From UBA4416 sp031539425 (GTDB lineage Bacteria > Bacteroidota > Bacteroidia > B-17B0 > Aurantibacillaceae): 30,524 nucleotides of DNA. Shown here one piece after another: positions 1 through 7,971 of this stretch; positions within the stretch are counted from its first letter, which is position 1, and each line of letters begins with the position of its first letter. The notes under the pieces are model-generated. The model was not told the origin of the DNA, did no database searches, and worked only from the letters and a program-made list of their open reading frames with translations. The DNA lies in NCBI GenBank assembly GCA_031539425.1, contig JAVKLI010000054.1, forward strand, positions 1 to 30,524. The letters run 5' to 3'. A program made the translations under genes and the position numbers.

Positions 1-102
1 ATAGTAAGAGCCACTAGAATAATAGGACTTATCAATCTAACTTACAACTTATTTAGGTACGAACAAACCATAAGATTAGATATTAAATACACTGATAGAT
101 AG
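1..102 (+). CDS. IS5-like transposase, C-terminal fragment (partial at left edge)
   Basis: The frame is open from base 1 and ends at TAG 100-102, giving 33 residues. It reads IVRATRIIGLINLTYNLFRY and then EQTIRLDIKYTDR. This resembles the extreme C-terminus of IS5-family DDE transposases, whose last segment is typically of the form GLxNLxYNLxRYEQ. The rest of the gene lies outside the window on the left. The right edge of the window carries the segment that directly precedes it in the family, in the same frame and orientation. The assignment rests on recalled family sequence; the exact IS name cannot be given. Confidence 0.75.
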   Translation: MVRATRIIGLINLTYNLFRYEQTIRLDIKYTDR

Positions 103-111
103 ATTATGATG

Positions 112-138
112 TTGTAAAGGAAAAATATTGTACTTTTG
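112..138 (+). promoter_or_regulatory. Candidate outward-reading Bacteroidota promoter in the IS tail
   Basis: TACTTTTG at 131-138 matches the Bacteroidota -7 consensus TAnnTTTG, and TTG lies at 112-114, 16 bp upstream (the reported spacing is about 17-23). It would start transcription near 145, giving a leader of about 95 nt before the barrel gene at 242. It lies between the transposase stop and the likely element end, so the IS may drive the neighbouring gene. This is a motif match only. Confidence 0.3.
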
Positions 139-241
139 ATGATACAGATTACAAAAATCGTTTTAATGGGTTTTATGATTTTTATTCAAATCTCTAAAAA
201 CTAATTTTTAGAACCCACCTTTAAAATAAACAATAAACACC

Positions 242-1108
242 ATGAAAAAACACTTAATCATTTTAGCAATCGTTACAATGTTTGCAAATACAATAAATGC
301 TCAAGGATTTAAAAATAAAGACAGCCTGCAAATGCTCCCATTAAAAGGTAATTTTGGGTTAGAACTTGGGCTAAATATCAACCAAAATATGGTAGGATTT
401 ACGCTGTTAGACGGCCTCAATATGCTTCGTATAAAATATTTTATTAAAGATAATATAGCATTAAGGGGGGGAGTAGAGATAGGGTATCACAATTATAGCA
501 GTACGTATCAATTAAAAGACGCTACTAAACCTACTGCAGTTTACCCAAATTTACCAACTATGAAAAATGACATTTATACCATAAACAATGCCACTTATGG
601 TATCCAACTTGGTGTTGAAAAATGGCAAGGTGCCAGAAAGTTACAATGGTATTATGGCGGGGTAATGATTATAAATTATGGTTATATAACTGAATCAATA
701 GAATATGGTCAATATGTAAATGGAAAAACAACTGGCTTACTTGATGTAACAACTCAAAACACTTCAAATATTTTCATGAGTTCTGGATCTAATATTAATA
801 GTATAGATGACCTAAATGGAACAAGTCGTATTACAAAAATTACAACGGATAATGGTATAAATATTGGTTTAAAAGGAGTAATAGGATTTCATTATTTTAT
901 TTTGCCTAAAATTTCAATTGGCACTGAATATATGTGGGGTTTTGTTTTTAATACAGGTAATTCAATTACTACCGAAGCACAAACAGTGGGGTTTAAGCAA
1001 AACACTACAGTAAAAAGTGTTGATTTTATAACTACTACAAAATCAGGAGCAAGCACATTTTCAATTAACTCAGGCTTGTTAAGTTTAAAAATGGGTTTCT
1101 TTTTTTAA
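242..1108 (+). CDS. Predicted outer-membrane beta-barrel protein
   Basis: The protein has 288 residues. Residues 1-21 look like a Sec signal peptide: a KK start, a hydrophobic core and a likely cut after NAQ. The mature part alternates polar and hydrophobic or aromatic residues in short strands with turns, for example ALRGGVEIGYHNY, WYYGGVMIINYGY and the region near SIGTEYMWGFVF. It ends in GFFF, the aromatic C-terminus expected of a barrel recognised by the BAM machinery. I do not recognise a specific family, and the substrate is unknown. A porin-like or generic OmpW/OprF-like small barrel is the best reading. It stands alone on the plus strand, directly after the IS tail, and converges on paaC with only 16 bp between the stop codons. 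The ATG at 242 places the signal peptide correctly. Confidence 0.65.
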   Translation: MKKHLIILAIVTMFANTINAQGFKNKDSLQMLPLKGNFGLELGLNINQNMVGFTLLDGLNMLRIKYFIKDNIALRGGVEIGYHNYSSTYQLKDATKPTAVYPNLPTMKNDIYTINNATYGIQLGVEKWQGARKLQWYYGGVMIINYGYITESIEYGQYVNGKTTGLLDVTTQNTSNIFMSSGSNINSIDDLNGTSRITKITTDNGINIGLKGVIGFHYFILPKISIGTEYMWGFVFNTGNSITTEAQTVGFKQNTTVKSVDFITTTKSGASTFSINSGLLSLKMGFFF

Positions 1109-1124
1109 ACAATTACAGTTTTTT

Positions 1125-1877
1125 TTACCACTTATCATTAGGAAACATACGGGGTAATGCTTGCATTTCTGCTAATATAAAGGCTAAATGCTCGGTGTGT
1201 AAGCCTTTTTTACTGCCTGTTTGCATAAATACATTTTCTGGAATGGTGATATTTGCTTGTGTAAATAGGGTAGTTATTTCATCTAACCATTGTTGTTTAA
1301 ATACTTGAGCATCGCTTGAAATACCCTGTTTTATTATAATTTCATCAAAGGCGTCCTTTTCAAAAAACTCATCTGTAAATTGCCAAAGTGTATTTAAGGC
1401 CTGCTGTATTTTTTGATGGCTTTCATTGGTGCCGTTACCAAATCGAATAACCCACGATGCAGTGTGTCTTTTATGATAGGTAACTTCTTTTAATGATTTT
1501 TGTGCTATACCTGCTAATGTTTCATCTTTTGATGAGACCATTGCTTGTAAATAGTAATAAAAAAATGAATCTACTAAGTATTGCCTCACAATAGTATTGG
1601 CATAATCTCCATTTGGTTGTTCGGTTATAAGAAGGTTATAAAACTCACGTTCGTGTCTTAAAAAAGCAATTTGATCGGCCGATTTTTCAAATGATGTTAG
1701 ACTAGAGGCGTATTCAAATAAGGCATTTGCAGTGCCTATATGATCAAGTGCGATATTTGTTAAAGCTAATTCTTCTTCTAAAAAGGGGCCATGCCCTACC
1801 CACTCACTTAATTTTTGTCCTAATATAAGATGTGTGTCGGCTAAGCGAAGTGTAAATTGATATAATGCTTGATTCAT
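1125..1877 (-). CDS. paaC: Phenylacetyl-CoA 1,2-epoxidase subunit PaaC
   Basis: The protein has 250 residues, the usual length for PaaC. It is the structural ferritin-like subunit that pairs with PaaA in the multicomponent oxygenase that converts phenylacetyl-CoA to its ring-1,2-epoxide in the cytoplasm. Recognisable PaaC segments include LTNIALDHIGTANALFEYAS near residues 39-58, the YHKRHTASWVIRFGNGT stretch near 133-149 and the C-terminal THxEHLxFILAEMQ-like region. PaaC has the four-helix fold but is not the catalytic iron site. It lies 14 bp after paaB, in the conserved A-B-C order. paaD and paaE usually follow; here the next gene is a convergent barrel gene. The assignment is firm from sequence and order. 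Confidence 0.93.
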   Translation of the reverse strand: MNQALYQFTLRLADTHLILGQKLSEWVGHGPFLEEELALTNIALDHIGTANALFEYASSLTSFEKSADQIAFLRHEREFYNLLITEQPNGDYANTIVRQYLVDSFFYYYLQAMVSSKDETLAGIAQKSLKEVTYHKRHTASWVIRFGNGTNESHQKIQQALNTLWQFTDEFFEKDAFDEIIIKQGISSDAQVFKQQWLDEITTLFTQANITIPENVFMQTGSKKGLHTEHLAFILAEMQALPRMFPNDKW

Positions 1878-1891
1878 ATGACAATAAAATA

Positions 1892-2179
1892 TTACATGTG
1901 CCCTATGGCATCTGGAATTTGATAAAATGTAGGGTGGCGGTAAACTTTATCATTTGCTGGTTCAAAAAACGGACCAATATCTTCGGGGCTGCTAGCTGTT
2001 ATATCTTGTGCTTTAACTACCCATAATGACATACCTTCGTTTCGACGGGTATATAAATCTCTGGCATTTTGAAGTGCCATTTCTTTATCATAAGCATGTA
2101 GGCTACCACAGTGCACAAAAGGCTGACCTGCTTTTTTTTGAACAAATACTTCCCATAATGGGCCTTGATTTTCTGACAT
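1892..2179 (-). CDS. paaB: Phenylacetyl-CoA 1,2-epoxidase subunit PaaB
   Basis: The protein has 95 residues and is typical of PaaB, the small bridging subunit of the phenylacetyl-CoA epoxidase. Family hallmarks are LWEVFVQKKAG at the N-terminus, GSLHAYDKEMALQNARDLYT in the middle (residues about 26-45), then TRRNEGMSLWVV and the terminal DKVYRHPTFYQIPD. PaaB has no cofactor; in known complexes it joins PaaAC units. It sits 21 bp downstream of paaA and 14 bp upstream of paaC, so the three are surely co-transcribed. Confidence 0.95.
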   Translation of the reverse strand: MSENQGPLWEVFVQKKAGQPFVHCGSLHAYDKEMALQNARDLYTRRNEGMSLWVVKAQDITASSPEDIGPFFEPANDKVYRHPTFYQIPDAIGHM

Positions 2180-2200
2180 AGTTTTGTAGTATAAAATTGA

Positions 2201-3142
2201 TTATGCTGCCGCTTCTTGTTGATCTATTTTTTTTGCGTAAGCCATTGCAGCTTCTCTTACCCAAGCACCATTATTATGAGCATTGTTACGTGTTGCTAAT
2301 CTGTGTGCGTTACAAATACCCTTTCCGCTTATCACATTTTTAAACTCTACCCAGTTAGGTTCTGAGTAATCATAACCATTTTTAGCCTCATTCCATTTCA
2401 ATTTATCATCTGGTGTTTGAAGTCCTAAAAATTCAATTTGTGGAACCGTTTGGTTAACAAATTTTTGGCGTAATTGATCGTTTGTTTCTCGTTTAATACG
2501 CCATTTTATTGCATTTTCACTATTTGGGGATTCCGAATCTGGTGGACCAAACATCATCATGGTTGGGTACCACCAACGATTTAGGGCATCTTGAGCCATT
2601 TCTTTTTGTGCCGGGCTACCAAAAGCCATATGCATCATAATTTCAAAACCTTGACGTTGATGAAAACTCTCTTCCTTACAAATGCGAATCATAGCGCGAC
2701 TGTAAGGCCCGTATGATGTGCGTTGCAGCATTACTTGATTCATAATGGCGGCTCCGTCTACAAGCCAACCAATAGCGCCAATATCGGCCCAGGTAAGTGT
2801 AGGGTAATTAAAAATAGATGAATATTTTGCTTTGCCGGTATGTAAGGCGTTCAATAGTTCATCTCGAGATATGTTTAATGTTTCTGCTGCTGTATATAGA
2901 TACAAGCCGTGGCCGCCTTCATCTTGTACTTTGGCTAACAAAACCATTTTTGAACGTAAGCTCGGCGCTCTTGTTATCCAGTTCCCTTCGGGGAGCATGC
3001 CAATTATTTCTGAATGTGCGTGCTGTGATATTTGACGAATAAGATGCTTGCGGTAATTATCCGGCATCCAATCTTTGGGTTCTATCATTTCGTTTTTACG
3101 AAGTTTTTCTTCAAAAATATTTTCTAATGCCGTAGTTTCCAT
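2201..3142 (-). CDS. paaA: Phenylacetyl-CoA 1,2-epoxidase catalytic subunit PaaA
   Basis: The protein has 313 residues, the usual PaaA length. It is the di-iron oxygenase subunit that activates O2 and epoxidises phenylacetyl-CoA. The iron ligands can be placed: E45 in AHSEIIG, E75 and H78 in QDEGGH, probably D129 in VDGAA, and E158 and H161 in KEESFHQR. These two helix-pair motifs match the PaaA pattern. The C-terminal region (NGYDYSEPNWVEFKNVI) is also typical. It is first of the paaABC set and follows a broken serine hydrolase gene by 58 bp. An upstream TAAATTTG box may give it its own promoter. The start is the ATG at 3140-3142; nothing is missing. Confidence 0.95.
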   Translation of the reverse strand: METTALENIFEEKLRKNEMIEPKDWMPDNYRKHLIRQISQHAHSEIIGMLPEGNWITRAPSLRSKMVLLAKVQDEGGHGLYLYTAAETLNISRDELLNALHTGKAKYSSIFNYPTLTWADIGAIGWLVDGAAIMNQVMLQRTSYGPYSRAMIRICKEESFHQRQGFEIMMHMAFGSPAQKEMAQDALNRWWYPTMMMFGPPDSESPNSENAIKWRIKRETNDQLRQKFVNQTVPQIEFLGLQTPDDKLKWNEAKNGYDYSEPNWVEFKNVISGKGICNAHRLATRNNAHNNGAWVREAAMAYAKKIDQQEAAA

Positions 3143-3165
3143 AATTAAACAAATATATTAAATAT

Positions 3166-3173
3166 CAAATTTA
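3166..3173 (-). promoter_or_regulatory. Candidate -7 box upstream of paaA
   Basis: On the minus strand this reads TAAATTTG, matching TAnnTTTG, and would start transcription about 17 nt before the paaA ATG. A second match (TATATTTG, complement of 3150-3157) lies too close to the ATG to leave a leader. No clear TTG -33 element is seen. It suggests that paaABC may be transcribed apart from the genes upstream. Confidence 0.3.
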
Positions 3174-3202
3174 TAGATTATTTATTTTATAAATAAATTA
3201 GC

Positions 3203-4354
3203 TTAAAATGTGGCGGCATTCATTTTATTACCCATATTAATAGCCTCGGTAACATAGTTATAAATGTGCTGTGGCAACACTTTTGTGGGGTTTGGGTTTT
3301 TCCAAAATTCTCTATCTTCTCCTAATCTCACTACAATCATATTATGGCTTGGAATAACAATTACATATTGCCCTAAATGCCCTCTAAACATATAGAAAGG
3401 GTATTTGTTCTCATAATCCATCCACATTGAAAATCCATATTCTTTAGCTATATCAGGGTGTGTAGCTTGTTTAACATAATTACTATCTAATAATTGTTGG
3501 CCGTTCCAATTCCCTTTTTGTAACAGCAATTGACCTAATTTTGAAAAATCACGCGCATTACTGTGTATACAACAAAATGCTTTTTCTGTTCTGGTTTCAT
3601 TATCTAGTGTCCATAAAGCATTGGTTTGCATACCTAGCGGTATCCATAATTTTTCAGACGCGTAACTAGCTAAAGATTTATTAGTAGCTCTTTTAATAAC
3701 ATAACCTAAAAGCTGAGTAGTGCCACTTAGGTACTCAAATTTTTTATTGGGCTCTTTTATAAATTGACGATTAAAAATAAGGTTATCTAAATTGTTTCCA
3801 TAATATGATTGTGTTGTGGGGCCCCAAAAAGTAAAATAATTTTCATTTCAATCATAGCCACTACTCATGGTTGCTAAATTTTGAACAGTTACTTTTTGTG
3901 CGTTTAAATCATTTTTAAACTCAGGTAAAAATTTAATTATTTTTTGATTTAAACTTTTGATATATCCATCTTTTAAGGCGCACCCTAGCAATAAGGCTGT
4001 GATGCTTTTTGCCATTGAAAAAGAGTTTGAAGGATAAAGGGTGTCTTTTCCGTCAAAATAAGTTTCAAATAACAGTTTACCATCTTTAGCTATTAAGTAC
4101 GAAATGGTATTGTATTTTTTTAAATAAGCGGTTGTAGTATCACTAATAGAAAATTTATTATAGTATGCGTGTTTTTGCCATGGTTGATATGTACTTGTTG
4201 TAATAGTATTGTTGCTAAAGTATTTTGCATCATCAACTGTAGCTGTTATGTGTCCATTTAAATACGTGCATCTAAAGGCTTTAATAATAAAGGTATTACA
4301 CGAAATAAAAGTAACAAAACCTAATATGGAAACTATGATGATTTTTTTGAACAT
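3203..4354 (-). pseudogene. Serine hydrolase (beta-lactamase/class C family), interrupted by one in-frame TGA
   Basis: One reading frame of 384 codons runs from the ATG at 4354 to TAA at 3203, interrupted only by TGA at 3848-3850. The first part (168 residues) has a signal peptide or lipoprotein-like start with a Cys after the hydrophobic core (FVTFISCN), and the catalytic SxxK motif as SMAKS in a PSNSFSMAKSITALLLG context. The second part continues with FEYLSGTTQLLGYVIKRA, the usual YxN/SGxTQLL region, and RGHLGQYVIVIPSHNMIVVRLG, equivalent to the HxG box. The stop falls in SSGYD-stop-NE, where related proteins commonly have a Trp (SGxDWNE), so TGG to TGA is the likely change. The gene sits between the dehydrogenase gene and paaA in the same direction. 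Any N-terminal product would carry the serine but lack the rest of the fold. Confidence 0.85.
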
Positions 4355-4368
4355 CCTAAATGTTGTAT

Positions 4369-5538
4369 TTAGTTAAGGTTAAATTTAATGCTTTGCTCCA
4401 CCATTTTTGCTAGTAGAGCGGGCTGGCGGTATCTGTCTTCTTGATAGGTTTTATATAAATTATTTATTGTGGTTTGAATGTGTTTTAATCCTATTTCGTT
4501 AGCCCACTGTAATAAGCCTTTTGGATAGTTTACCCCCTTTATCATTGCTAAATCAATATCTGTGGCGGTTGCAATATTTAATTGTAAAGTGTCTATTGCT
4601 TCAATAATGAGCAAACAAACGATTCTATCTACAATTTGTTGACCTATTTTTTCATCTTTTATAGGGGTTGGGTTATGTGCTTCTATTTGATAATCATAAA
4701 AGCCTAAACCTGTTTTTTTACCTAAGCAATTGGCCTCTAGTAATCTTTTTTGAGTAAGCGATGGTTTAAATCGTGGGTCAAAATATAACTGCGTCCAAAC
4801 TGTTTCTGTTACAATGTAGTTAACATCGTGCCCAATAAAATCCATCAATTCAAACGGACCCATTTTAAAACCACCAATTTCTTTCATAGCCCAATCAATA
4901 GTTGCAATATTTGCTAAGCCTTCATCTAATATTCGTAACGCTTCACTATAAAATGGTCTTGCCACTCTGTTTACTATAAAGCCTGGTGTATCTTTTGCTG
5001 TAACAATAGTTTTGTTCCAACTTGTTATAATGTTTTTGCAAGTGCTCACAATAGTTGGTTGCGTTTTAATTCCTGAGATTATTTCTACTAGAGGCATTAA
5101 AGGTGCAGGGTTAAAAAAATGAATGCCTATAAATCTTTCTGGCAACTCACAAGCTGCAGCTATTGATGTTATTGAGAGAGAAGAGGTATTGGTAACTAAA
5201 ATGCAGGTGTTTGAAACAATTTTTTCTAACGATTGAAAAAGACTTTTTTTAAGTTCTAATTTTTCAACTATGGCTTCTATTATTAAACCTGTTTTACTTA
5301 AGTTATTTAAATCTGATGTAAATTGTAAGTTGTTTAAAATTAATTTACAATCTATAAGTGACAGTTTTTGTTTTTCTACAAGCTTAGTTAAACTGTTAGA
5401 AATAGATTTTTGACACTTTTGTAATGCTACATCGTTTGTATCATACACAATAGTAGAGTGCCCATTTGTAGCTGATATTTGAGCAATACCGCTACCCATA
5501 GCCCCTGCACCTATAATGCCTATTTGTAATTTACCCAT
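4369..5538 (-). CDS. 3-hydroxyacyl-CoA dehydrogenase (PaaH/Hbd-like)
   Basis: The protein has 389 residues. It oxidises L-3-hydroxyacyl-CoA to 3-oxoacyl-CoA with NAD+. The Rossmann motif GAGAMG is at residues 10-15, NTSS at 117-120, the catalytic His at H140 in GIHFFNPAPLMPLVEI, and the TPGFIVNRVARP signature follows near 185-195. The N-terminal NAD domain is followed by two C-terminal 3HCDH helical domains (about 187-283 and 300-388). This is shorter than E. coli PaaH (475) but has the two-domain C-terminus. Being in the same run as paaABC, it may act on 3-hydroxyadipyl-CoA in phenylacetate breakdown, though 3-hydroxybutyryl-CoA or general beta-oxidation is possible. It starts 2 bp after the LVIVD gene stop. 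The enzyme class is certain; the substrate is inferred. Confidence 0.9.
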   Translation of the reverse strand: MGKLQIGIIGAGAMGSGIAQISATNGHSTIVYDTNDVALQKCQKSISNSLTKLVEKQKLSLIDCKLILNNLQFTSDLNNLSKTGLIIEAIVEKLELKKSLFQSLEKIVSNTCILVTNTSSLSITSIAAACELPERFIGIHFFNPAPLMPLVEIISGIKTQPTIVSTCKNIITSWNKTIVTAKDTPGFIVNRVARPFYSEALRILDEGLANIATIDWAMKEIGGFKMGPFELMDFIGHDVNYIVTETVWTQLYFDPRFKPSLTQKRLLEANCLGKKTGLGFYDYQIEAHNPTPIKDEKIGQQIVDRIVCLLIIEAIDTLQLNIATATDIDLAMIKGVNYPKGLLQWANEIGLKHIQTTINNLYKTYQEDRYRQPALLAKMVEQSIKFNLN

Positions 5539-5540
5539 CT

Positions 5541-6956
5541 TTAATTTTGAATAGAAATAATATTTGTTTGAGATAATTTTGAATTTGAATATTTTACAAA
5601 ATACAAGCCATTAGGCATATCATAACATGGTATTTGATATTGATCATAAATAGAATTAATGTTTAGGTTAATGTCTTTTATCAATTGACCAATGGTATTA
5701 TATATTTGAATAGATGCAGCGGTTTGTTCTTGATTAATGATTAGCAATTCTATTTTATCTTTTGCTGGGTTAGGAAAATGTTTTATTGCTGCTACTTTAT
5801 CAGCCTCAAAATTTGGTTTTAAAATAAAAATGCCATTTTGCATATCTACCGCAACAACTAATTTACTTGGTAAAAAAGGGTAAGCCCCCCAGTTGCCAGA
5901 ATATGTTGCAGTTGAATAATTATCATTAACACCATGCTGTGGGTAGGTATCAAAAAAACCGTATGTTTTAATTGCCAAGGGATTTGAAATATTAAATAAA
6001 TATAAGCCATCTTGATAAGCACTTACAAAACACCATTTATTATCTGTAATATATATATTGTGCGGTGTGGCGCCTTTATGTGTTTCAAACAAGCAATTGA
6101 GTGAGGGGTTTGTAATATCATTCACATTTATTGATTTGATAGGTAAAGCCTTTGGTACTTCATCTGTAAAAATGAGTGTTTTACCATTTGGTGTCAATGC
6201 CGAACTGTGATTGTAGCCTGAAAATGGGTATGAACTATATAATGAAATTGGTATACATTTATTTTGAATTCTATCATGCTTAAAAATAAATAAACCTTGA
6301 AAAGCACCAGACGCATAGACGGTATCATTTCGCACGTACATATCATGCACTTGAGATATAGTGGGTAGATCATCTTTTATTTTTTTTATTAATAATGGGG
6401 CAGATGGTGTAGCTAGGCTATAGATATTCATGGGGTTATACTCACCACTTAAGGTAGACGAAGGGCTTGCAGAGCTTGTTACACTAGCGCAATAAAGCAT
6501 GTCATTATTAATATATAACATGTGTGCTTTTTCAAAATAGCTTGTCCCATCATGAATTATTTTTACAGAATCGGGTAAATATTGCATATCCACAATTTGA
6601 AAGGAGTTTGGAGGGGGGTCATCACTAATGATATAACAATAATTTTGGTAGGTAGACATTTCTCTCCAAGTGCAGTTATCTTTTTTTGCTTTTACAATAG
6701 CACAAATTTTTGGAACTAATGGATTTGTAATGTCAATAAAATAGGTGTTGGCAGCCGAACCTACAATTGCATATTCTCTTTTTTTATCTGCCTGATACCA
6801 CCCCCAACATCCAGAATATTTACTTTGATAGGCACCGCTTAATTTGGTTTCGGGATCTAGTTTTGAAAGTAATTCAAAATTTAAAGCAGGGTAATTTTGA
6901 GCGTTTGTAATTTTGCAACCAAATAACATTAAAAATATAAAGTGGTATTTTTTCAT
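5541..6956 (-). CDS. Secreted LVIVD-repeat (choice-of-anchor B) protein with T9SS sorting domain
   Basis: The protein has 471 residues. An N-terminal signal peptide ends near residue 20 (NAQ). The body has LVIVD-type beta-propeller repeats, seen as YFIDITNPLVPKICAIV and LYLFNISNPLAIKTYGF, and a WREMSTYQNYCYIISD segment typical of choice-of-anchor B proteins. The last 75 residues or so (from FPNPAKDKIELL through IYNTIGQLIKDI to LYFVKY) form a type A T9SS C-terminal domain, so the protein should cross the outer membrane by type IX secretion and be surface-bound or released. No enzymatic motif is seen, and its role is unknown. It is packed with 2-bp gaps between a methyltransferase and the acyl-CoA dehydrogenase, which does not reveal its job. 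Confidence 0.85.
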   Translation of the reverse strand: MKKYHFIFLMLFGCKITNAQNYPALNFELLSKLDPETKLSGAYQSKYSGCWGWYQADKKREYAIVGSAANTYFIDITNPLVPKICAIVKAKKDNCTWREMSTYQNYCYIISDDPPPNSFQIVDMQYLPDSVKIIHDGTSYFEKAHMLYINNDMLYCASVTSSASPSSTLSGEYNPMNIYSLATPSAPLLIKKIKDDLPTISQVHDMYVRNDTVYASGAFQGLFIFKHDRIQNKCIPISLYSSYPFSGYNHSSALTPNGKTLIFTDEVPKALPIKSINVNDITNPSLNCLFETHKGATPHNIYITDNKWCFVSAYQDGLYLFNISNPLAIKTYGFFDTYPQHGVNDNYSTATYSGNWGAYPFLPSKLVVAVDMQNGIFILKPNFEADKVAAIKHFPNPAKDKIELLIINQEQTAASIQIYNTIGQLIKDINLNINSIYDQYQIPCYDMPNGLYFVKYSNSKLSQTNIISIQN

Positions 6957-6958
6957 GT

Positions 6959-7912
6959 TTACTTTTTTTGAGCAACCACTATCATCTCTTCGCCTACATT
7001 AAAAAATTCAAGGGTATAATAAATTAGGTTATGAATTTTCATCATCAGTTTTAGTTGCCATAAAGGCTTTGTGGTTATGTTATTATAATACTGTTGTCTT
7101 TGTTCTGTATTAATAGTGTTTGAGCTTTTGGTTGTCGTTTTAAAAAACTTAGTTTTAATTTTTTTTGCCCATGGTAATAAGGTATACATTAAAAACAATT
7201 TTATTTCAAAAGAAGATTTGATAGTTAACACTGTATAACCATGATGGGCTAACAGTTTAGTAATTGTTTTTTTACCAAAATAGTTTACATGGTCAAGCCC
7301 CATCATTTTCCATTGGTCTTTATATTTTTTGGCAAAGTATGAATCTATTTGAGGTACCTGAATTACAATAATTCCTTTGGAAGATTGCATTGCTGCACAC
7401 TTTTTAATTACCGAATTGGCGTCATCTATATGTTCTAATACATCCCACATGGTAATAATATCAAATTGATGGGGTGTGTTATAATCAAAAAAATTTATGT
7501 GTTGTACGTTTAATTGTAAATCTTGTTTTGAATATAAATAGGGTTGCTCCGCAATTTCGATACCCGTAGTATGATAACCTAACATGTTTCCTGTAAGCAT
7601 AAAATGCCCCCAGCCAGAGCCTAAATCAAACAAAGTAGACCCTGGTTTTTTATACTTTTTTATAAGGTTGTATCTAATTTTATGCCGTTCAATTTTAACC
7701 CAATTATTGGCTTTACGAACAATATCTGCCACATCTTTATTTTTATACTGGGTATATGTTATTTGTTTGCGGTAATAAGGCGGAATAAATATAAACCCAC
7801 AAGTTTGGCATTCTACAACATTCAAATTTGATTTGTAATAAAGTGTGGTATATAATAGAGGGTTTGCATTATTACAAACAGTGCAATTTATTTCGGTAAA
7901 ATTTGTTTCCAC
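6959..7912 (-). CDS. Class I SAM-dependent methyltransferase with N-terminal zinc ribbon
   Basis: The protein has 317 residues. The N-terminus has two CxxC pairs (C10/C13 and C35/C38), probably a zinc-binding domain. The SAM fold follows: FDLGSGWGHF with D96, G98, G100 and G102 (motif I), acidic E119 ending strand 2 (TTGIEI), and DIITMWDVLEHIDD (motif for Methyltransf_23-like enzymes). Similar architectures methylate sugars, ubiquinone-like precursors or lipid or polysaccharide parts; the substrate cannot be told. The start codon is GTG (7910-7912): an in-frame TAA lies a few codons upstream and no ATG gives the zinc ribbon. It begins a minus-strand run that leads to paaABC, with a good -7 box 24 bp upstream. 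Confidence 0.8.
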   Translation of the reverse strand: METNFTEINCTVCNNANPLLYTTLYYKSNLNVVECQTCGFIFIPPYYRKQITYTQYKNKDVADIVRKANNWVKIERHKIRYNLIKKYKKPGSTLFDLGSGWGHFMLTGNMLGYHTTGIEIAEQPYLYSKQDLQLNVQHINFFDYNTPHQFDIITMWDVLEHIDDANSVIKKCAAMQSSKGIIVIQVPQIDSYFAKKYKDQWKMMGLDHVNYFGKKTITKLLAHHGYTVLTIKSSFEIKLFLMYTLLPWAKKIKTKFFKTTTKSSNTINTEQRQQYYNNITTKPLWQLKLMMKIHNLIYYTLEFFNVGEEMIVVAQKK

Positions 7913-7935
7913 GCCCTGTTGTTACTTTTAGTTTT

Positions 7936-7943
7936 CAAATGTA
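7936..7943 (-). promoter_or_regulatory. Candidate -7 box for the methyltransferase-to-paaC run
   Basis: Minus-strand TACATTTG matches TAnnTTTG exactly and would start transcription about 17 nt before the GTG start. It lies in the 59-bp gap after mazG. No TTG -33 element stands out. Motif-based only. Confidence 0.4.
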
Positions 7944-7971
7944 AAATAATAATTAAAAAAACAGACTAACA

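Larger units (their letters stand above)
1..197 (+). mobile_element. 3' end of an IS5-like insertion sequence, with candidate terminal repeat and target site
   Basis: After the transposase stop at 102 there are about 90 non-coding bases. Read inward on the minus strand, the stretch near 193-180 is AGATTTGAATAAAAA, which has the GAATAA core seen in several IS5-group terminal repeats. It is followed by CTAA at 194-197, which fits the YTAR target preference of the IS5 group. The element end at about 193 is therefore a guess from motifs only, because no opposite end is present for comparison. Bases 194-211 also form a perfect 7-bp hairpin (CTAAAAA, loop CTAA, TTTTTAG), which could alternatively belong to the element or act as a terminator for the transposase. 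Confidence 0.5.

Noticed and set aside
3848..3850. TGA read as tryptophan (altered genetic code)
   Set aside because: The nramp and lnt genes both end in functional TGA codons overlapping the next start, and other proteins here use TGG for Trp. The TGA in the hydrolase is a real stop.
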